Positions 45,660 to 54,159 of a stretch of 64,000 bases of DNA are shown in pieces; the first letter of the stretch is position 1; each line of letters opens with the position of its first letter. Location: assembly GCA_023150555.1 (NCBI GenBank), contig JAKLKQ010000011.1:62001-126000 (forward strand), given 5' to 3'. This stretch comes from Planctomycetota bacterium. Its GTDB lineage: Bacteria; Planctomycetota; SZUA-567; H5-PLA8. The position numbers were made by a program, and so were the translations under genes. The notes under the pieces are model-generated. The model saw only the letters and a list, made by a program, of their open reading frames with translations, did not search any database and was not told the DNA's origin.

Positions 45660-47386
45660 ATTTGGAAAGAAGCGCCGAACTCTACATGGCATGGGAGGAA
45701 AACAGGATCTCCGAGCAGGACCTCCTGGCGTTGACAGAATTGCTGGAGCGCGACGCCGACGCGCGGCAGACATTCATTGAGGAAACCCTGATCTCCGAGA
45801 CCTGCGTGGAGCATTTCCGCGAAGAATACTTGAAAATTTCCGCTTCGTCCCCCACGCCTTTTCCGGCGAAGGCCGTCCACCGTAGTTCACCGGACCCCTT
45901 GCCGCTGGTGGCGGCAGGGCTGCTGGCCGGAGCGGCTCTTTGGGTGCTCTGCGCGATCCTGGCTGTCCCGGGTAAACCGCTCGATGTGGCACGCTTGGCA
46001 CCTCGAACTGTCGCCGGCGACGGCGACGCAAAGGAAGTGGAAGCACATCTGCGGGAACTGGTCGCCAAACTGAGTGCCGATGAAGCCGAAGCGCGGGACG
46101 CTGCCGAGCACCAACTGGAAGCCTACGTGCGCCAGACTGGTGTTTCTGCGTTCCGCATTCTCGAGGGCGACGTGCTTCCCTTGGTTAAGGACAATCTCGA
46201 AGCGAAGATGCGGGTAAATAAAGTAATTGAGCGTCTGTCGAAGTGCGAAGTAGTCTGGTCTGTTATGACTGGATCGTGCTCCTTCGCGCCGGGGGCACCG
46301 GGCCTGAACGAGGCCTTGGGCGTGTTCGTACAGCCAACCAGCAATGGCCTGTTCGCCATCGAAGCTGCGACAGGCAAGGTGCTTTGGTCCAAGCCGGGCG
46401 ACTACCAGCACAGCACCCCCGTGGTGCGCAGCGATGCGGTGTATGCACTGTTGCCTCCGCAAAGCGTAGCGGCCTATGATCCGCGCAGCGGAAAGGAGCG
46501 TTGGACGTTCGAGCTTCCTTTCTCGATGGACGAATCCCTGGCCTACGACGAACAATCTGACCTTGTCCTTGCCGCAACGCGCGGCGGCATCCTGGTCGCG
46601 CTGGATCGCCAGGGGAAAGAAGCTTGGCGCACCGAGCGCCTGCTGGCGAATTGGGAACTGAATGGCCAGATGTATTCAAGCGGATCGCTGATCAACCCGG
46701 CCGTGGACGAGGGTACAGGCCGAATCTTTACCGGCATCTGGTCGCACAACTTGGTGGCTCTGGACCGCGAGAATGGAAAGAAAATCTGGGAGGCGCCCTT
46801 GAGTGGTGTCGGGTTTAATGCACCCGTCGTCTGTGGCGGGCGATTGTACACCAGCGGGTACACGAGCAGCGGTCAAGGACAGTCAATTGGGGTTGTAAGT
46901 TGCCTCGACGCCAACACGGGCAAATCCGTATGGGCGGCCAAACTGCCTGGCACGGAGCTCATAGGCCAACCTCTGATTGGCGCTGCGGAGCACACCCTGG
47001 TCTGCCAAGGCAAAACCGCCCTGTACGCTTTTGATCTCACTTCCGGCGAGCTGCGCTGGCAGGTGCCGATGGAGCGGTTCGGCTACACCTCCAGTACGCT
47101 CAAGAATGGTGTCCTATACGCTGGCGCGGACGACGCCCGCATTTCCGCCGTGCTCATAGCGAACGGAAAGTTGCTGTGGACGCGGGAATTCGACAGTGAC
47201 CCGATATCTTCAGGCGCAAACACGGTCCACCAAAGCGATGCCAGTGGCGTCAGGCGGGCCACACTGGGCGCCATGGGCCAGCCGCGCTTTTCAGGCGATC
47301 TGCTGATCTGCTCTACCGTAAGCGGCTTGACCTTCGCAATGCGCGTGCCGCCGTTCCATGTTTTCACTCTGGGCTCTGGGAAGTAA
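45656..47386 (+). CDS. Membrane-anchored PQQ-type beta-propeller protein, probable anti-sigma/sensor partner
   Basis: The 576-residue protein has an N-terminal cytoplasmic helical segment of about 80 residues (LYMAWEENRISEQDLLALTELLERDADARQTFIEETLISETCVEHF), one membrane span at about 82-104, a helical region, then a propeller (about 190-570) with PQQ-type blades such as GLFAIEAATGKVLWSKPG, VAAYDPRSGKERWTFELP, LVALDRENGKKIWEAP and LYAFDLTSGELRWQVP. The layout, sigma-binding head, span and outside propeller, suits an anti-sigma factor whose sensor binds a ligand or envelope protein. The classical zinc HxxxCxxC is not evident. The ATG overlaps the sigma stop. Confidence 0.84.
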   Translation: MNLERSAELYMAWEENRISEQDLLALTELLERDADARQTFIEETLISETCVEHFREEYLKISASSPTPFPAKAVHRSSPDPLPLVAAGLLAGAALWVLCAILAVPGKPLDVARLAPRTVAGDGDAKEVEAHLRELVAKLSADEAEARDAAEHQLEAYVRQTGVSAFRILEGDVLPLVKDNLEAKMRVNKVIERLSKCEVVWSVMTGSCSFAPGAPGLNEALGVFVQPTSNGLFAIEAATGKVLWSKPGDYQHSTPVVRSDAVYALLPPQSVAAYDPRSGKERWTFELPFSMDESLAYDEQSDLVLAATRGGILVALDRQGKEAWRTERLLANWELNGQMYSSGSLINPAVDEGTGRIFTGIWSHNLVALDRENGKKIWEAPLSGVGFNAPVVCGGRLYTSGYTSSGQGQSIGVVSCLDANTGKSVWAAKLPGTELIGQPLIGAAEHTLVCQGKTALYAFDLTSGELRWQVPMERFGYTSSTLKNGVLYAGADDARISAVLIANGKLLWTREFDSDPISSGANTVHQSDASGVRRATLGAMGQPRFSGDLLICSTVSGLTFAMRVPPFHVFTLGSGK

Positions 47387-47411
47387 CTTTTCGAACTTGG
47401 AGGAAGGTGCC

Positions 47412-48272
47412 ATGGCCTTGCATGGGTTTCGTTTTCTCAAGTTCACGGCCTTCGCTGTATTCGCCGCAGTCTCGCTGGCGGCGGGAGACGAGTCCCAACT
47501 GCCGATGCTCTTGAAAGCCTACGACCAATCAATGAAGGAAAAGGGGAGCGCGGATACGGTTGCCATCGAAGAGGAGTTGGTACAGCTGCTTAACAACAAG
47601 AATGCGGCTGCGCTTACGCCCCATTTGGGCCATCCTCGGTTCGGCCCACTGGTCTTCTGGGCGCTCAGCGAATGCGAAGCGAATGGCTCTGCACAGGAAG
47701 CCGTGAAAGCGTTGGCCGGCTATGAGCGAAAAATCCAAATGGACTGCCTGCCGTTCATAGCCCGATACCGCAGCGATGCATTCGCGCCCTGGCTGCGGGC
47801 TTTCGGCGAGAAAATGTCCGCGGAAGAGCGGCGCCGGCATGGTCACCTCCTGCGCGGCGCATTGATCGGATCATCCTCCCAGGAGGCTCTCGACGAGGCA
47901 CTGCGGCTTCTGAAGAGTTCGGACGATGTCGAACGCCTGGATGGCGCACGTTCCATCGGACAGGCGCGGAATCCGGACCTTTGCCGCAGCCACCTCGGCG
48001 CACTGCTCGACAGCACCAAACCGCTGCGCACAGCCCAGAGGTCGCTCTTTGAAGACTTCACGGATGCGAAAGAAGGCCAACGCAACGGCGCGCCAATCGA
48101 GTTGAAAACCGAAAAAGACCTGGCGCTTGAGGCATTCAATTTCGCTGTATGGAAACCCTACCCCCAATGGATGCTCGCTGTTTTCCTGGAACGCGGTTCG
48201 TTAAACAAAGCGCCGTTGGGATTCAACGAAAAGTCCCTAGAGGCCGCGAAGGCGAAGCCAAAGGCCCCATGA
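47412..48272 (+). CDS. Secreted helical protein of unknown function
   Basis: The 286-residue product has a signal peptide (residues 1 to about 24, ending FAAVSLAAGDE) and a mature part that is almost wholly helical with a HEAT-like rhythm (ALTPHLGHPRFGPLVFWALSECEANGSAQEAVKAL, EALRLLKSSDDVERLDGARSIGQARNPDLCRSHLGALL). I recognise no named family. It follows the propeller protein by 25 bases, has a GAGGAAGG site before the ATG at 47412 and is probably the third gene of the sigma-factor operon, perhaps a client of that envelope response. Confidence 0.75.
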   Translation: MALHGFRFLKFTAFAVFAAVSLAAGDESQLPMLLKAYDQSMKEKGSADTVAIEEELVQLLNNKNAAALTPHLGHPRFGPLVFWALSECEANGSAQEAVKALAGYERKIQMDCLPFIARYRSDAFAPWLRAFGEKMSAEERRRHGHLLRGALIGSSSQEALDEALRLLKSSDDVERLDGARSIGQARNPDLCRSHLGALLDSTKPLRTAQRSLFEDFTDAKEGQRNGAPIELKTEKDLALEAFNFAVWKPYPQWMLAVFLERGSLNKAPLGFNEKSLEAAKAKPKAP

Positions 48273-48662
48273 CGCCGAATGTCGAGCTTCCGGGGCCAAT
48301 ATCAGACTAGGGAAACTCAGCGGTCCTATTGTCGAAGATTACGGGAGTTGCATTAGATCCAACGTTGCCAAGTTCGAAGGCAAATAGTCGGCATGTAGGA
48401 ACCGCAGAACCCCAGTACGCGCTTGAGGTGCGCAGAGCTTTCCACAATTTGGAAAACAGAACACCTCAAATTCAGGCAAAGGCACAAATCTTATGTACAG
48501 GCCTCTTGTACACAGTCCTATGATGGACGGTTAAAAACTCGACGCTTCTCCCGTGTGTATATAATCCGTAGGTAGAATAGTGTTCAAATCCCTAGGCGTC
48601 TGCCGTTGGGCCATTTCCCTCCGAGGCTTCACCAACTGCCGAGGTGGGTGGGGTTAACCAAG
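48273..48662. other. Non-coding stretch upstream of a URO-D-family gene
   Basis: No gene is supportable in these 390 bases. The part from about 48300 to 48600 is AT-richer than the flanks and likely holds the promoter of the two-gene URO-D operon that follows. A tRNA-like GTTCAAATCCC occurs near 48581 but no tRNA can be folded around it. Confidence 0.4.
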
Positions 48663-49688
48663 ATGACCGGACGAGAACGCGTAAGGCGCACCCTGCAGTT
48701 TAAGAGTCCTGATCGTGCGCCGCGGGCCCTATGGGCACTTCCGGGCGTGCGTAAGTTCCGTCAAAAGGAACACACGGAATTGCTTGCGCGATTTCCGGTC
48801 GACTTCACAAGTCCGCCCTATACCTACGGTTCCACGGGTCGTGCACGCGGAAACTGTCTCACCCGAGGCACCTACATTGATGACTGGGGTGTCAAATGGG
48901 AAACCGGCGAACCAGGAGTCGTTGGCGAAGTCAAGGAGCCGACTCTAAACAGTAAAGCAGCGATCAGCTCCTATCGTATGCCTTGGGAGATGCTGGATCA
49001 TGCCGACCTGTCCCAGGTGGATGGGTTCTGCTCGAACGCAGACCTGTTTGTTAAGCCGGGTATGTTGATAAGACCGTTTGAACGTCTTCAGTTCCTGTGC
49101 GGATCCGAGCAGGTTTTCCTCCATCTGGGATATGGTGAACCCGAATTTCTCGGACTCCTGGCGCGGCTGCACGAATTCAACGTACGCGAAATCGAGATGT
49201 GGGCCAAGACAGCGGTTGATGGAATTTCCTTTATGGACGACTGGGGCTCTCAACGGACCCTGTTGATTGCTCCGGCCATGTGGCGGGAGTTGTTCAAGCC
49301 CCTGTACGCAGAATACTGCCGGATCATGCATAAGGCCGGCAAGTTTATATTCTTTCATTCGGACGGGAATATCAGCTCTATTTATCCGGATCTGATCGAG
49401 ATCGGCATTGATGCCATTAACAGCCAGCTTTTCTGCATGAATATCGAAGAAATTGGGGCCAAGTACAGCGGCAAGATAACCTTTTGGGGCGAGATCGATC
49501 GTCAATACCTTCTCCCATTCGGCACGCCGGAGGAAGTCAAGAAAGGCGTGCGCCGAGTGAGAAGCGCGCTGGATAAAGGGCGTGGCGGCGTGATCGCTCA
49601 ATGTGAATGGGGCCTAAAAGATCCGGCCGCCAATATCGCAGCGGTATTTGAGGCTTGGAACGAACCCCTGGATGGGAGTTCAACGTGA
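48663..49688 (+). CDS. Uroporphyrinogen decarboxylase family protein, paralogue 5
   Basis: The 341-residue protein opens with the family N-terminus TGRERVRRTLQFKSPDRAPRALWALPG and has the barrel strands GISFMDDWGSQRTLLIAP, KFIFFHSDGNISSIYP, IDAINSQLFCMNIEE and ITFWGEID, with AQCEWGLKDP near the end. The H-x-C zinc pair is replaced by HSDGN, while a Cys remains in AQCEWG. The ATG at 48663 is preferred because the conserved part begins there. Its stop overlaps the next gene's GTG (GTGA), so the two paralogues are translationally coupled. Confidence 0.85.
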   Translation: MTGRERVRRTLQFKSPDRAPRALWALPGVRKFRQKEHTELLARFPVDFTSPPYTYGSTGRARGNCLTRGTYIDDWGVKWETGEPGVVGEVKEPTLNSKAAISSYRMPWEMLDHADLSQVDGFCSNADLFVKPGMLIRPFERLQFLCGSEQVFLHLGYGEPEFLGLLARLHEFNVREIEMWAKTAVDGISFMDDWGSQRTLLIAPAMWRELFKPLYAEYCRIMHKAGKFIFFHSDGNISSIYPDLIEIGIDAINSQLFCMNIEEIGAKYSGKITFWGEIDRQYLLPFGTPEEVKKGVRRVRSALDKGRGGVIAQCEWGLKDPAANIAAVFEAWNEPLDGSST

Positions 49689-50785
49689 CCGACCGGGATC
49701 GGATTTTGGCCATGCTGCGCGGCAAGCGGCCGGATCGCGTGCCCTGGTTTGGCGACTTGGCCTATTGGGCCGTTGCGCTGCGCGCGCAGGGGAAATTGCC
49801 GCCCAAATCGGCAGGCATCTCGCCTTACCTGGAATGGCATCGCGGTCTTCGAGTGGGCTACTACTTACAAGGCTACAACCCATTCAATGCCGTTTACGAC
49901 GATACCGTTCGGAAGCACACCAGAACAATTGATCGTATAACTCAGACGACCTATGAGACCCCGGTCGGCGCAATCGAAGACGCCTGGACCTATCAGCCCG
50001 CCTCGCTGTCTTCGGCGCCTACGCGGCATTTGATTCGGACGGTCGATGACCTGCGCGTATATCGCTACATTTTGGAGCACTCGCACTTTGAAGCCGATTA
50101 TGGGAATGCGACTGAGCGCAAGACCCAAATGGGAGGGGCCGGCATCGTTCTTTGCTATCTTCCCAAGAGTCCCTTTATGGAATTGGTGGCGCGCTTGTCG
50201 GGGATTGAAGCTGTTGTCGAGCTCGTCGACGATGCTCAGGACGAGCTCGACCATACCCTGGAGATCATGGAGTCCAAGTGGGATGCCGCAGCGGAACTGG
50301 CGGTTGCTTCGCCGGCTGAATGTTTGATGATCCCTGAGAATCTGTCGTCGGACGTTGTCGGCCCTCGGTTTTTCGAGCGCTATTTGAGGCCGTATCAAGA
50401 AAAGTGGACCAAGCGCATACGAGACGCCGGGAAATTTTCGTTCATCCACATGGATGGCCGCCTGCGCGGTTTGCTGCGTCAGGAAGGTTCGGTGGGGTTT
50501 ACTGTTCTAGAGGCTCTGACGCCCCACCCCTGTGGCGATGTGTTCATTCATCAAATGCGAGAGCTGGCTGGACCTACGTCGATTCTATGGGGTGGGATCC
50601 CTGGATCGTATTTCACGCCCTTAGTCAGCAATTCCGAATTCGAACGGCATGTGGTCGAGACCCTGGACTTTATGCGCCAGGACGGCCGCAGCGTGCTTGG
50701 GGTGGCCGACCAAGTTCCACCTGATGGCCTGGAGACGAGAGTTAGACGGGTTGCCGAACTGGCTGACAGGCATGGACGCTACTAG
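49685..50785 (+). CDS. Uroporphyrinogen decarboxylase family protein, paralogue 6
   Basis: The 366-residue protein starts with GTG overlapping the previous stop and opens TDRDRILAMLRGKRPDRVPWFGDLAYW. Later strands read GAGIVLCYLPKSPFMELVA, AECLMIPENLSSDVVGPRFFERYLRPYQ, FSFIHMDGRLRGLL and TSILWGGIPGSYF. The H-x-C motif is replaced by HMDG, and no cysteine follows near the C-terminus. Pairing with paralogue 5 suggests that the two act together, perhaps as a heteromer. The gene is followed by a truncated IS. Confidence 0.84.
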   Translation: MTDRDRILAMLRGKRPDRVPWFGDLAYWAVALRAQGKLPPKSAGISPYLEWHRGLRVGYYLQGYNPFNAVYDDTVRKHTRTIDRITQTTYETPVGAIEDAWTYQPASLSSAPTRHLIRTVDDLRVYRYILEHSHFEADYGNATERKTQMGGAGIVLCYLPKSPFMELVARLSGIEAVVELVDDAQDELDHTLEIMESKWDAAAELAVASPAECLMIPENLSSDVVGPRFFERYLRPYQEKWTKRIRDAGKFSFIHMDGRLRGLLRQEGSVGFTVLEALTPHPCGDVFIHQMRELAGPTSILWGGIPGSYFTPLVSNSEFERHVVETLDFMRQDGRSVLGVADQVPPDGLETRVRRVAELADRHGRY

Positions 50786-50864
50786 CACCAGGTAACCACT
50801 GGAATCCAATAATTGAACTTTGTGAAATATCCTGCGTGGAGCACGATCACCGAGATCACGCCAC

Positions 50865-51070
50865 CTAATCTGCAATATGGTTTGCCCGGAAGCCGTACCG
50901 GCCATACTGCGTGGCCAATCGAACGATCGCTTCCACCAGTCTCGGCTCATCGTCCCGTCGCTTCACCAGGTAGCGCTGCCCAAAACGCGACTGGCCCAGG
51001 GCTCGGCAAGCACCCCGCTCGGACACGCCAAGCTTCTCGCGAGCGCGGCGCACCGCCTCCCGGCGCTTCG
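50865..51070 (-). pseudogene. IS3-family orfB (transposase), truncated
   Basis: The minus-strand frame reads PSKRREAVRRAREKLGVSERGACRALGQSRFGQRYLVKRRDDEPRLVEAIVRLATQYGRYGFR and then runs into unrelated NHIAD and a stop. This is the N-terminal region of IS407-type OrfB before the rve integrase core, so no DDE catalytic residue is present. It is inactive. Confidence 0.8.
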
Positions 51071-51076
51071 ACGGGA

Positions 51077-51355
51077 TTACAAGTTTGGGTCGGCTGCCTC
51101 CTTGAGAATCGCGATGTCCAACGCCTGGTCGGCCACCAACTTCTTCAGCCGTGCGTTCTCGCGCTCCAGATCCTTGAACCGTTTGGCCTGTTCGATCTTC
51201 AGGCCGCCGTATTCCTTCCGCCAGCGGTAGTAGGTCTGCTCAGATACCTCGATCTTCTTACACACTGCGGGGACGGTCTGGCCCTTGGCCAGCTCGACCT
51301 TCGCTTCACGAAGTTTGGAGATGATCTCTTCCGGCTTGAATCGCTTCCTCTTCAT
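51077..51355 (-). CDS. IS3-family orfA (helix-turn-helix transposase subunit)
   Basis: The 92-residue protein KRKRFKPEEIISKLREAKVELAKGQTVPAVCKKIEVSEQTYYRWRKEYGG followed by a leucine-zipper helix (ARLKKLVADQALDIAILKEA) is a typical IS407-type OrfA: a helix-turn-helix for binding IS ends and a coiled coil for multimerising. In intact elements a -1 frameshift joins it to OrfB. Here OrfB is truncated, so only the DNA-binding part could still be made. Confidence 0.88.
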   Translation of the reverse strand: MKRKRFKPEEIISKLREAKVELAKGQTVPAVCKKIEVSEQTYYRWRKEYGGLKIEQAKRFKDLERENARLKKLVADQALDIAILKEAADPNL

Positions 51356-51577
51356 GGCTCCCCCTTTCCTGGTTCAACATAGGGCTTACTCTAACCCTAC
51401 GCCTGGACCAAATCTCGGGGGGCAGGTCACCAGTAAACTGCCCGTTGCCTTGTTGTTGAATAATACAAAAACTGGCCATTCCCTCCATTGTGCCGAAATA
51501 CCTCGACTCGCTATCGTGTCCTTCAACAGTCCAGGTCGTCCGCCCTGCATAAACTGACCCGGTGGGAAACCGACACC

Positions 51578-52672
51578 ATGAAACCGATGAGCTCCAAGGA
51601 ACGTGTAATGACGGTGCTGGCCTGCCAGGAACCCGACCGCGTGCCGGTCGACTACGCGTCCAACCCTGGCATCCATGCCCGGCTGGCGGCGCATTTCGGC
51701 TTGGCGCCGGAGGACCGCGAGGGTCTGCTGCAGGCGCTGGGTGTCGACTTCCGCGGCGTAGGCGCCGCCTACCGTGGGCCGAGACTTCATCCGGAGATCG
51801 AAGGCCGGCGCGTCGATCCGCTATGGGGCAAGCGCACCCGCTGGATCACGAACCCTTTCGGCGGGTATTGGGACTTCTGCGACTTCCCGTTGAAGGATGC
51901 CGGAGAAGAGCAGGTCGAGGCCTGGCCGATGCCCTCGCCGGACAATTACGACTATGCGAGCGTTCGCGCGGCCTGCGATCGCCACAAGACCCGGGCCGTC
52001 TACGTAGGCGGAGCCGGCCTGGGGGACATCATCAACAGCACCGGCATGCTGCGCACCATGGAGCAGGTACTCGTCGATCTCATCAGCGAAGAGCCGGCGG
52101 GGCTGCGCCTGATCGACCGCAAGCTCGAGATCCAACTGGAAGTCACCCGCAGAACGCTTGAAGCCGCCCGCGGCGCGGTGGATTTCTTGTGGATGGGCGA
52201 GGATTTGGGTTCGCAGCGCAGCCCGCTCATCAGCATGGCGCTCTACCGCAAGCACATCCGCCCGCGCCACCAGAAGTTCGTGGACCTGGCCAAGTCGTTC
52301 AACCTGCCGGTGATGGTCCACACCTGCGGATCGAGCAGCTGGGCATACGAGGAATTCATCGAGATGGGCATCAACGCCGTGGATACCCTGCAGCCGGAGG
52401 CAAAGAACATGTCGCCGGCGCACTTGAAGAAGACCTTCGGCGGGCGCCTGGCCTTCCACGGCTGCATCTCGACGGCCGGCGCGGTGGCAAACGGCACCAG
52501 GGAGGACGTGGTGCGAAACGTCCGCGAGACACTCGACGTGATGATGCCAGGCGGTGGCTACTGTCTCTCCCCCACCCACCAGCTGCAGGACAACTCGCCC
52601 ACAGAGAACGTGGTGGCGCTGTACGAGGCCGCGCGGGCCTACGGACAATACCGGCAGCCCGCAACGGCTTAG
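51578..52672 (+). CDS. Uroporphyrinogen decarboxylase family protein with MtaA-like zinc motif, paralogue 7
   Basis: The 364-residue protein opens MSSKERVMTVLACQEPDRVPVDYASNPG and has VDFLWMGEDLGSQRSPLIS, LPVMVHTCGSSSWAYEEF, INAVDTLQPEAKNMSPAHLKKTFGGRLAFHGCIS and GGGYCLSPTHQLQDNSPTENVVALYEAA. It keeps both the H-x-C pair (HTCG) and a later Cys in the C-terminal loop (GYCLSP), the pattern of the zinc site in MtaA-type methyltransferases, so it is the best candidate in this window for a true methylcorrinoid:thiol or similar methyltransferase. The start at ATG 51578 follows a GGTGGG stretch. The upstream region contains the IS remnant, which may have changed its promoter. Confidence 0.86.
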   Translation: MKPMSSKERVMTVLACQEPDRVPVDYASNPGIHARLAAHFGLAPEDREGLLQALGVDFRGVGAAYRGPRLHPEIEGRRVDPLWGKRTRWITNPFGGYWDFCDFPLKDAGEEQVEAWPMPSPDNYDYASVRAACDRHKTRAVYVGGAGLGDIINSTGMLRTMEQVLVDLISEEPAGLRLIDRKLEIQLEVTRRTLEAARGAVDFLWMGEDLGSQRSPLISMALYRKHIRPRHQKFVDLAKSFNLPVMVHTCGSSSWAYEEFIEMGINAVDTLQPEAKNMSPAHLKKTFGGRLAFHGCISTAGAVANGTREDVVRNVRETLDVMMPGGGYCLSPTHQLQDNSPTENVVALYEAARAYGQYRQPATA

Positions 52673-52681
52673 CGGCTTTCG

Positions 52682-54106
52682 CTACTTCGCCGCAGGCTTG
52701 TGCCGGTAGGCCCACGCCGTACTGTTGCGTCCGTTGTACAGCACCAGGGCGTTGTACTTCATGTCGTAGTAACCGGTGTACTGCGCCGCCAGCCAGTTCT
52801 TCTCGGGATTGTCGACTGCGAGCGGCGCGCCGTTGATCTGAACGGCGTCCCACTTGTCCGTCTCCGGATCGTATGCTGCAAGCGTCCAGGGCTCTTTGGA
52901 CCACTGCCCGCCCTTCTTGCTTACCAGCAGGCATACGCCGGCGTTGGCGTCGTACGCGAAGACGCTGTGGCTATCGTAGCCGTACCCGGGACTGTCGGTC
53001 CCGCGCGTCCAGGCGTTGGAAGAAAAGTCGTATACGAAGGTCATTTCCTTCTGCACCGCGACGAGCTTCTTCTGCTTGCCCGCATACGCCGTCTGGATCT
53101 CCTCGCCCGGCGCCTTCTTCTGGCGCATCAGGCCGGAGATCAGGGAACCAGGAATGAGGTTCTCCCACTTGTTCGCCTGCGCGTCGTACGCCCACATGCC
53201 TTCGTCGTAGCCGCCGGGCGTGTTCCCCACGCACGCGTACCATATGGTCTTGTCCATGTCCGGGATGTACTGCAGCGTGCCGCCCATGCCACGCATGATC
53301 GGAAAGGGGCCTTCGCCCAGTTGCTTCCGCCAGCGGCCCGATGCCGGGTCGTACAGGTACATGCTGCTGCCGGGCTTGAGCCTCTCGACCAGTGCTTCGG
53401 GATCCTGGTCTGTCGCCCGCGCGAAGGAGCGCGTCAGGTTGCGGTGCACGCGGTTCTTCTCATCCTGGAAGTTGTCGCTGTCGAGCACGGCCCAGTAGAG
53501 CCGTTTGGCCTTCGCGTCGTAGGTGACCCCGTCCCAGGTGTGCCAGGGTTGAACCGGGCCGCCGTTGGCCTTGTCTTGCAGGTACCCGTCCTTGACCTCC
53601 ACCCCTTCGTACCAGGCCTTCATCTTGGCACGGAGGTCTTCCAACTCGGATTTGCTCTTGTCATCCAATGCGCCCTTGGCGGCGGCTTCGTTGATCTTGC
53701 GCTCCCTGTTTTGCAGTTCGCGCAGCCGGGTCGCGTCCCGGCCCGGTGCGCAGATCATGCGCCAGGTGTTCGAGGCCAAGTGGAACTCCCAGACATCGTT
53801 CAGCCGGTGCGGAGACGCGTGGTTGGCGCCGCAATAGAGCGCTGTGCCCCGGTCCGGCGCGTAAACCATTCTGTTGCCGTAGTCGCGCCTGCCCGGCCCA
53901 TCCTTCAGTGCGCCGTGGTACTTCCCGACGTCCTGTGGCTCGACCTTGATCTTGCCCAGCAGAACGGCGCTGTTTTCGCCCAGCGCAGTGATCTTCGCGA
54001 GGACTTCGGGATCGTCCTGGAAGCCCGACACCGCCGAGACCGTTTCGCCGCTGCTCGCCAGGCGGCAGGCCAGAACCAGGAGCAGCCCTAGTGTTATTCG
54101 ATGCAT
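52682..54106 (-). CDS. Secreted Kelch/galactose-oxidase-type beta-propeller protein
   Basis: The 474-residue protein has a signal peptide (MHRITLGLLLVLACRLASSGE) and Kelch-like blades: RMVYAPDRGTALYCGANHASPHRLNDVWEFHLASNTWRMI, VTYDAKAKRLYWAVLDSDN, SMYLYDPASGRWRKQLGEG, GMWAYDAQANKWENLIPG, SVFAYDANAGVCLLVSKKGG and LAAYDPETDKWDAVQINGAP. A charged helical insertion occurs between blades 1 and 2 (about 118-165). Such propellers usually bind glycans or proteins; no oxidase copper residues are evident. It converges on the URO-D gene before it with only 9 bases between the stops. Confidence 0.85.
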   Translation of the reverse strand: MHRITLGLLLVLACRLASSGETVSAVSGFQDDPEVLAKITALGENSAVLLGKIKVEPQDVGKYHGALKDGPGRRDYGNRMVYAPDRGTALYCGANHASPHRLNDVWEFHLASNTWRMICAPGRDATRLRELQNRERKINEAAAKGALDDKSKSELEDLRAKMKAWYEGVEVKDGYLQDKANGGPVQPWHTWDGVTYDAKAKRLYWAVLDSDNFQDEKNRVHRNLTRSFARATDQDPEALVERLKPGSSMYLYDPASGRWRKQLGEGPFPIMRGMGGTLQYIPDMDKTIWYACVGNTPGGYDEGMWAYDAQANKWENLIPGSLISGLMRQKKAPGEEIQTAYAGKQKKLVAVQKEMTFVYDFSSNAWTRGTDSPGYGYDSHSVFAYDANAGVCLLVSKKGGQWSKEPWTLAAYDPETDKWDAVQINGAPLAVDNPEKNWLAAQYTGYYDMKYNALVLYNGRNSTAWAYRHKPAAK

Positions 54107-54159
54107 GACCGACCCCCCGTTCGTAAGCGGCCAAGCGGACCACGCTTGGCTTTAACGCC

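Larger units (their letters stand above)
50865..51428 (-). mobile_element. Truncated IS3-family (IS407-like) element
   Basis: The element keeps one end (about 51382-51428, GGCTTACTCTAACCCTACGC and CTGGACCAAATCTCGGGGGG on the plus strand), a complete orfA and the first part of orfB, and then stops. A second copy of the terminal sequence is not found on the left side, so the element is a one-ended remnant. A related solo end occurs at 40857-40899. Confidence 0.75.

Noticed and set aside
48530-48610. Possible tRNA because of GTTCAAATCCC
   Set aside because: No acceptor, D or anticodon stem can be matched around the T-loop-like sequence.
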